Assembly (NCBI GenBank): GCA_029237695.1
Contig: CM055274.1
Span: 66,957,484-67,021,483 of the forward strand
Direction: 5' to 3'
DNA: 64,000 nt
Origin: Conchocele bisecta
Lineage: Eukaryota > Mollusca > Bivalvia > Lucinida > Thyasiridae
The position numbers and the translations under genes were made by a program. Below are positions 56,862 through 64,000 of the stretch, one piece after another. Each line of letters begins with the position of its first letter. Within the stretch, counting starts at the first letter, position 1. The notes under the pieces were generated by a model that saw nothing but the letters and a program-made list of their open reading frames with translations, made no database searches and was not told where the DNA came from.

Positions 56862-57290
56862 TTTGGGGATTTGTACAAGCGAATCAGATTGAACGTACCC
56901 ATTTACAATTCTGTAAAATATTAATTGGAGTTGAAATATCAGCTCAAAATGATTTCATATATGGAGAACTTGGAAGAAAAACATTACGTACACTCAGATT
57001 GTTTAACATAGTTAAGTATTGGCTGAGAATGATGAACATGCCAGAAAGAAAATATGTTAGAGGTATATATAAGATGATGTTAAATGACATGACTGATATG
57101 CCAACTAAAAGTAACTGAGCATCACTAGTCAGAAATCTACTTACACAGTTAGGATTTGGTAATGTGTGGATAGCACAAGGGGTAGGGGATATAAACAACT
57201 TTATGCATATTTTCAAACAGAGATTAAATGATAATTTTGTCCAAAACTGGATATCTAGATTAAACGAGTCTACGAAGAACATGTAAGTAT
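56862..57290 (+). pseudogene. LINE C-terminal fragment
   Basis: Directly after the palindrome edge the plus strand reads GFVQANQIERTHLQFCKI, SAQNDFIYGELGRKTL, KYWLRMMNMPERKYV, then LVRNLLTQLGFGNVWIAQG and IFKQRLNDNFVQNWISRLN. This wording is typical of the region after the reverse transcriptase in invertebrate LINEs. One in-frame TGA lies at 57116-57118 (KSN*AS). It is a different LINE from the one at the palindrome centre. The reverse transcriptase that should precede it is missing at the junction. Confidence 0.7.
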
Positions 57291-58284
57291 AAAGTCGTTG
57301 AGTTGTTTTTATCTGCTAATAGGAGCATTATTAGAAATCTCGAAATAATTATTACGAAATCGTTTGAAAAACGGTCTGAATTCTTGTTGCAGATGTGAAA
57401 TACATGAAGATAAAGAATACAGTTACTTCATATATGTAATTATAGCACTATGTCAAGGGTTTGGCATCTCCAACCACAAGCGCAGAGTAATATTTGTTCT
57501 TTATAGTACTGTATGTGGCTACACAATTGACATATAACCCCATTATAATGCCATATTGCTATAAGCGAATACGTTTATGTACCATGCATGGTCACATCAA
57601 CAACTCTCCCACACGGTATACTTAAACCTAGGCTTTATTATTATTAATGATTTTTATTTTATTACTTGTGTGTATGTCCTAAACGGCAGACTGATAGTGA
57701 GAAGAACTACACGAAGGTACTTAGTATGGTACTACAAAGCCTTCTGAGTACATGCTCCGGGTGCATGCTCGGGGTTGGCGATTTCGAGTGGACAAAGCTG
57801 AGCAGCTTTGGTCGGTCGAACTTGCTGATGTCGATCGTGGAACGGACCATGCGCTCGGAGAGCTGGATATCACGGTACGGATCAGTCTGCGCATTGCAGC
57901 TTATCATACACAATGCACTCTCAAAATATATAAACCATAACTATTGTGTCCATAATGAATTATATAATTACATGTATACCAGTTGCAAATGGTCAAAATA
58001 GTCGAAGATCTCAATCAGTCTGCCGGAAAGGAACACGATGAAGGTCAAAGGAAATCACATGTAACTACATGGTATTCACACCGTGGGCCAAAGTATAATG
58101 CACATGCATTATAGTGTGGCACGCATGTTGAGTATGCATGTATTTACTAGTGAATAAATACATACTTCACCACTGTTTGTCATCTTGTGATCAATATTTT
58201 GTTGTATTATACTGTATGCTCAAGGGCCAGTAGACCTATTGCTGAATAAACATTACTATATAACTACTGTTTCTATAATGGAAC
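57291..58284. other. Non-coding with a small GC-rich island
   Basis: 57745-57910 is GC-richer and open in three frames (62-111 codons) without recognisable domain; it might be an exon fragment, but I cannot support one. A perfect small hairpin TATAATGCACATGCATTATA lies near 58096-58115. Confidence 0.4.
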
Positions 58285-58720
58285 ACCTTGATATTTCATA
58301 CTTACATTCCTCAGGTGACCCTCTATTATGCTGTAGCAAATCCACGACCCACCGCACACGGCTTACCCCAAGGTCAAGGTCACACACTTAGTACGTTCAT
58401 AAACTTAATGTTGGTGCACATTTCTTATAACATCTGTTTCATTAGGGAGGGCTTTGACATTTCATACATGCATCCATCTTATGATTCTCTATCATGCTGT
58501 AGCAAATCCACAACCCTCTGGCCACGCCTTATCCCAATGTCAAGGTCACACACTTAGTGCGTTCATAAAGTTAACGTTGACGCCAAATTCTTATAACTTA
58601 TGTTTCGGTACAGGGAGCACCTTGATATTTCATACATGCATTCATCTGATGATGATCTATCATGTTGTAACAAACCCACGACCCACGGTCCACTGCTGAC
58701 CCCAATGTCAAGGTCAGTTA
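58285..58720 (+). repeat. Tandem repeat, about 166-bp unit
   Basis: About 2.7 copies sharing CTTGATATTTCATACATGCA, ATCATGCTGTAGCAAATCCA and CAAGGTCACACACTTAG, spaced about 165 bp. Confidence 0.8.
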
Positions 58721-59029
58721 GTTCGTCAAATGTTATTTATCAGCATCCATATTTTTCTTTCAAACACAATCAATTCATTTCATATGCCTAAAATATCAAG
58801 GTCTAAATTACACATTTTGCCAATATTTGCCATTAGCAGCAGACGCGGCTATCGTCAGCAGTCTGATCTGGGCATATGGAGGCCGTATATTGATGGTCTA
58901 GTAACCTAAGTTTGGCCAAGAACGAGTACAGCTCGGCCTTGACTAATACATGCTCAGAAAGTTTCATAATCACTGGCCCAGTATATTGTTGTTTCAGTAT
59001 ACACTATTTGCTACGAGTTACATCTCCTA

Positions 59030-59480
59030 TCAAGTGAAAACGAGTTTGAGATTATACTCACATGACTTCACACTACAAATAGCAGAAAACTTGGAGATAT
59101 CAGCGATGGTATCAGTGCGAAGACGCCATTGCCTATTTTCGTACCCAGTTGAAAATATCCACAGAGAAAAATAGTTTTGATACTAGCTATAAATATGCCA
59201 TTTAATAGGTTCGTGTTCTTTGTAAACACTTATTTTTATCAAATGGAAGCTCTTTCTAACAATTTCAGTAATTTCAATACGTCACGGACGCTTCTAATGA
59301 CGTTTTATTTTAAACATGATGAGGCCAACGTCAATACATCATTGCTTTGTCGCGTCATTACGGACGTCATTTGGAACGTCCTCTATTTTATTCAATTTGA
59401 CAGAACATTGACGCATAATACGAATACGTACTAATTAGGGTGGTGCGTCAGCGAATCAAAATTCGCTCCAGGTGTTACTA
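59030..59480 (+). repeat. Dispersed repeat, copy 1
   Basis: Shares with 60180-60920 the ordered motifs TTCACACT(A/C)CAAATAGCAG, AAGACGCCATTG, CACAGAG(A/G)AAAATAGTTTT, ATGAGG(C/T)CAACGTCAA and CGCATAATACGAATACGTA. No coding capacity; family unknown. Confidence 0.7.
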
Positions 59481-60179
59481 CAAGTGTGTCTACCATCGTT
59501 TCTTATGAAATCATTAAATTCTTTTGTTTTATAAATATTAGATAGACTCGTGTAAAATCCTTTATGTAGCTAACATGTCCAGGTACTGAAGTAAATGCGA
59601 GGTAATTAATTTATGGCGCCTACAAATAGGTAATATCCTGCAGCATGATGGGATAGGTCGCTGATGAAGTCAATACGAGCCTCGGAATGCCTGCGTGCTG
59701 TCTACTCTCGCCTAATACAAACAGTATATAGAGAATACCAGGCGAATTGTTGTTTCAAAATGACACGAACAACGTGAAAATGTTTTATTACGATCATGCT
59801 AATTAATATTTAATCAATACTTTAGGATAATTATGGTGCGTTTTAAAAAGTTCTACTTACATACAGGCCATGTTTATGTTTCTTGTTCGGCATTTAGTGA
59901 AGAATCCGTAGCCGACTGGTAATACGTGTATGTCAAGTGGAAACGCTTTAGCCTTAGCCTAGTACATGTAAACATACAGCGTTAATATGTACCGCATAGT
60001 GTGACCATGTAACAACGAAAGTGTTACATTTATGTTTCACAATGTATGTTTATTATTACAGTTATAGCGGAATATCATTACCGAATAACTCCCGTGTTTG
60101 TGATATCATAAATAGAAGATCTCAAACGAGTTTCCATTTGATATGGGGTTTATGAAACGAGTCACGCACAATTTATGCA
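59481..60179. other. No gene seen
   Basis: Non-coding. At about 59728-59742 ATAGAGAATACCAGGCGAA is an isolated end of the ACCAGG MITE family. Confidence 0.45.
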
Positions 60180-60920
60180 CCGAGCCTCTGGCACATGATT
60201 TCACACTCCAAATAGCAGGAAACGTGGGAGACATAGAGAATAGTAGGTTAGTGCCGTTAATGGGAAAACATATATGGCAAGGCTTAGGAAACGGGATGGG
60301 CGAGGCTCTGCCGAGCACATCCCCTTTCCGTGCTGCGCCAGATATTTTTCCCATTCACGGCACTAACGTACTATTCCATTTATCCCGTCAACACCTACAA
60401 ATGGCTTTTAAATGCCAAACAAATAATAACCCCAGTCACCGCATATATTAATACGCAGTTATTTGGTCGTATTGACAGGATATCAAAAAATGGTTCACGG
60501 CACCGTGTTTCACGACACATACGCGCTGTGTTGACGGGATAAATTCGATACTTTTCAGTCAGAAGACGCCATTGACTATTTTCGCATCTAGTTGGAAGTC
60601 TCCACAGAGGAAAATAGTTTTAGTACCAGAAATAAAACTATTATAAATATGTCATATTAGAGATTCACCTTCTTTGGAAAAACTTCCCATTACCAAGCGC
60701 ATCATAAAAATTGCAAGGTTTTTACTGAGTCAATGACGCTTCTACTTTTAAACACGATGAGGTCAACGTCAAAATATCGTTGCTTTGTTGCGTCATTAGC
60801 AACGTCATTTGGAACGTCATCATTTTGTTCGTTGGACATAACGCTAGCGCATAATACGAATACGTAATTAGGGTGATGCGGCTGGCCAATTAAATTCGCT
60901 GCAGGTGTTATGACACGTGG
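60180..60920 (+). repeat. Dispersed repeat, copy 2, with foldback insert
   Basis: Same repeat as 59030-59480, split by about 300 bp (about 60240-60550). The insert includes a hairpin at 60253-60363 (GTGCCGTTAATGGGAAAA pairing with TTTTCCCATTCACGGCAC) resembling the ACCAGG foldback MITEs in its CTTAGGAAACGGG / CTTTCCGTGC inner part. Confidence 0.65.
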
Positions 60921-61556
60921 AATAGGTTACAGTACGTCATAACAAGATAAAATGAAATACAACATACATTTCTTAGAATTTGATGAAACAAAATTTTGTT
61001 GAAACGCATTTGTCTGTATTATACCATTTGCAGCCAATACATTATTTAATTTGAGACATGCTCCACCAGCCTACTCACAGAAAACATTTTTAATGGCATC
61101 ACGTAGCGAAAATGGGATATAGGGAGGCAAAAGTCGTCTGTCCGTCGGAACATCCATCCATCCGTCCGTCCGGATCGATTGACTTCACACTTCATGTACA
61201 TGTTTATTACCATCCATAAGGCCTATCAAACAAAATTGTTTGTTTAGGGGCACCAGACCCTATCTGCTATTTTATTAACAAAATGTGCCGACCATATTTA
61301 TTTTTCCACATTTCAGAAGAAGGAAAAAAGTTTTTGTCTATTTTGTTAATTTTGTTAATTTGTGTCCCTCTCCTTGTGACTTTTGTCACGCAAAATATCA
61401 TGCAACTTTGTTGGTAAATGACGTTTTAATACCCGATATATTAAACAACACATCTTTTTTTACACTCGCGACCGTCTTACGACTCGAAGTGCGGCGAAAA
61501 CGAAGCGCCGGGACAAGCATTGCGGTAACTGCAGAGGTTATCCGAATATACAATTG
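60921..61556. other. Non-coding with a dispersed-repeat tail
   Basis: 61118-61260 (GTCTGTCCGTCGGAACATCC, then TCCGTCCGTCC, ending in a CAAACAAAATTGTTTG inverted repeat) has the look of a common molluscan dispersed repeat. No gene seen. Confidence 0.45.
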
Positions 61557-62356
61557 TGTCCGGTGATTTCGCGCATCCGGTGATTTCGCGCACCTCTTTA
61601 ATTCGCATTGTCAAACCTCTCGCTACCTGGTGTCGGTATATTAGAAGTCAACCTTTTCATAAACTATACAACTTCTGACGATATTTGGCCAGTCTAAGTA
61701 TATTTTGGTGGGTACAAGTTTTTTTGTGTCAGTTTTACTCTTCGTATCAGAATACATGCATACATTCACATTTTGCAGAAGACATCGTCTGTCAAAACCA
61801 TGTTTACTTCTGTTTTGTGAATGAAATAGTTGGCCCCGGATCGAGTATATTAAAACATACAAATGACGTCATTGGGGAAACTACTACAACATTTTCAATG
61901 TATGGAAGCCCAAACTTGTTTGAATATTTTGTTTTTGTAGTATTTTGAGTACTTGCATTAATCTGGGTATTAATCTACGCTGGATGTGTTATACTGTCAT
62001 TAATTTGTTCCCTGACTGTATTTTATCACATGCTGACTTATTGACCCCCTTCCATGAACGTAGAAATGACAGTCATGTTGGCGTGTATTGGCCACCATAG
62101 ACAAATATAATTAACTGACGTCACTAAAATCGCACTGCGCAAGTACACCGGACATCCAGATTTTCGGGGAATACCCAATGTGAGTTCACAAATGGCGGCC
62201 GTTTACATTGATGCACTTTGTTTTATTGCATGATATTTCGTAGATATACGGCGAAATGGCAAGTTATTATGCATATAAAGTTGTATGTCTGAATATGCGA
62301 TATTTATAGATTGGTTACGTTATTGTTTCCTTAGCTGCGCGAAATCACCGGACAGC
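61557..62356. mobile_element. Candidate 0.8-kb TIR element
   Basis: GTCCGGTGATTTCGCGC at 61559-61575, with a second direct copy of TCCGGTGATTTCGCGCA starting at 61577, faces its complement GCGCGAAATCACCGGACA at about 62338-62355. Inside there is no transposase frame. It could be a non-autonomous DNA transposon or an incidental inverted pair; no clear target duplication was seen. Confidence 0.45.
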
Positions 62357-62373
62357 ACCGTAAGCCTACAATC

Positions 62374-62394
62374 AACAACAACAACAACAACAAC
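62374..62394. repeat. (AAC)n microsatellite
   Basis: Seven AAC units. Confidence 0.9.
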
Positions 62395-62679
62395 AGAAAT
62401 TGCCAATTGGCACGATGGCTGGTTTTTCGTCTAGTGGGACTCGCATCTTGTTACATAGATGTATGCCAACATTCTCCAGAAAGACGAACATTTGACATTT
62501 TCCCTTTATAGCTAGTTCATCAGTGTTTGCGGACATGATACCATTGTATTGCGAGCAGTGCACGTGTAGAAATCGGGCATCAAATCAGGATTATTCTGAT
62601 TTCAGGGCTGAATATATAGTTTTCTTATTGTAAATATTCAGTTCTGATTTTGGGATTTTCTCTCCATTTGTACAGGCAA

Positions 62680-62762
62680 TACCCATTGACCCGGCCTTAA
62701 ACGACCGTACCTGTTGAACGGCCGTTAAACCCCAACAAACAAACAAACAAACAAACAAACAC
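62680..62762 (+). mobile_element. SINE-like 3' tail with (AAAC)n
   Basis: GGCCTTAAACGACC...GTTGAACGGCCGTTAAAC followed by an (AAAC)n run, the usual 3' end of molluscan tRNA-derived SINEs. The head is not recognised. Confidence 0.55.
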
Positions 62763-63199
62763 CTGTGCATCAGTGTCTTCGGCATTAAACCATGGATTAA
62801 GTTTTGGGTCAAGTCTTATTTATTCTCAACACTAGTTCATGTGCATTTACAGATGGCTTTTGGGTTTGAATTAAACACTACAATTGATAATTTTTGACAT
62901 AATATATTATATTCCATACAGGATGTACAGTTTCATGTGCATTCTGTGTGTTCTTTTGGTGCAAAATATCCACCAGAATATACAATGAATTGTGAGCTTA
63001 ATTAATATTCATACTACAACTAATGGCATGTAAAGTAAAGAAGGTACATGTTGTATTTAACGATTTACACCTTCATTTATAAAAAAAAAAAAAAAAAAAA
63101 ATTCCCTACCTACCCTACCTACTGATTTTGAGCCCGTTCCCCTACACAAACATTTTTTTTTATAGGCCTAATTTGATTCCCGACCAATGCTCCCCGTAC
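62763..63199. other. Non-coding, with poly-A and a CCTACC-rich segment
   Basis: A21 at about 63080-63100, followed by TTCCCTACCTACCCTACC at about 63102-63119, a dispersed repeat tail by appearance. No gene seen. Confidence 0.45.
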
Positions 63200-64000
63200 C
63201 CAAGGTCAAATAACTTTGAAATTTCATATTCAGTAGATTTTCTCATTCAGTAGATGCATGCGCGTTTCTCAATTTTCCTATAACTCTTTAGTGTTTGACC
63301 GATTGGCTTCAAACTTCATGTACATGTGTAATATCATCCACATTTTCATTCCCCACCCCAACAATGCCCCCTTGCGCCCACGATCAATGCGCGCTTCTCC
63401 ATTCTCCTATAACTTATTTAGTGTATGACCGATTGGCTTCAAACTTCATGTGAATGTTCTCATCATTCATATTTTCATTCCCCACCCAATCCGTGTTTCC
63501 CTCGTACCCAAGATGAAGGTTAATTAACTTTGACATTTCATATTCAGTAAATTTTCACATTCATTAATTTCGTGCGGGCTTCTCCATTTTCATATAACCT
63601 CTTTAGTGTATGGCCGATTGGTTTCACACTTCAAGGGCATGCTTCTCATCATTCATATGTTCATTCCCCATCCGACCCATGCTCCATTTGTGAAATTTCA
63701 CATTCAGTAGATGCGTGCTCGTTTCTCCATTCTCATATAACTTCTTTACTGTATGAGCGATTGGCTTGAAACATCATGTGCATGATTCCCACCATTCATA
63801 TATTCATTCCCCGTCACACCCATGCTCCCTCCGCGCCCGAGGTCAAGGTCAAATAACTTGGATTTTGCATTCATTAGATTGGTGCGCGTTCACATTCTCA
63901 TATGACTTGTTTACTATATTGAGCGATTGACTTAAACTGTCATGTGTATGTTTATGATCTTACCACCGCAGCGAGCATGTATATACCAGTTGATTGCCCC
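63200..64000 (+). repeat. Degenerate tandem repeat, about 130-190-bp unit
   Basis: Five copies sharing GCG(C/G)G(T/C)TTCTCCATT, GACCGATTGGCTTCAAAC and TTCATTCCCCACCC, at about 63302, 63430, 63617, 63760 and 63925. The array continues past the right edge. Confidence 0.8.

Noticed and set aside
57666..58001. Possible exon (111-codon frame in GC-richer DNA)
   Set aside because: Three frames are open over the same bases, with no recognisable domain and no clear splice context.

Overview
The window looks like intergenic, repeat-dominated DNA from an animal genome, most likely a bivalve mollusc. That assignment is inference. It rests on AT-rich sequence, many short palindromic MITEs with CTGATCAG cores, degenerate LINE and DIRS/Ngaro-type retroelements, molluscan-looking SINE tails and very long minisatellites. 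I recognise no intact host protein-coding gene. What reads as protein belongs to mobile or virus-like elements or their remains, apart from a PHD-like fragment and a GC-rich Ala/Pro-rich frame of unknown origin.

Layout. 1-2276: one end of a Polinton/adintovirus-like element. It carries the N-terminal part of a family B DNA polymerase leaving the left edge on the minus strand, a small basic protein, a divergent zinc-finger/coiled-coil gene with a frameshift, and a candidate element terminus. 2282-4375: MITE relics, simple repeats and perfect hairpins. 4404-9434: a 196-bp tandem array, clean in its first 2 kb and then full of small deletions. 9435-16317: MITEs, a PHD-like reading frame, an interrupted foldback element and a short tandem repeat. 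16318-28452: about 12.1 kb of a 47-bp minisatellite with internal larger-scale duplications. 28453-31626: a dead DIRS/Ngaro-type retrotransposon (reverse transcriptase, RNase H, tyrosine recombinase) interrupted by a 5'-truncated LINE. 32826-36945: a 59-bp minisatellite split by a 2255-bp foldback element.

The dominant structure is a very large inverted repeat. The left arm is 35312-46855, the right arm 47203-56861, and a spacer of about 347 bp separates them. Its centre lies inside a LINE, so two LINE copies point away from each other. Each arm carries, from centre outward, the LINE, a Tigger/pogo deletion derivative, a GC-rich Ala/Pro-rich reading frame, several MITEs, a 21-bp-unit foldback element, the 59-bp array and part of the larger foldback element. 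The arms differ by substitutions, small indels and one 1.6-kb indel. It is either a real inverted duplication or two haplotypes joined head to head in assembly; the sequence alone cannot decide.

56862-64000 holds another LINE fragment, tandem and dispersed non-coding repeats, a candidate TIR element and SINE tails.

The most original signal is a group of foldback elements. They share related termini but are filled with arrays of short imperfect palindromes, 20 bp in one family and 21 bp in the other.
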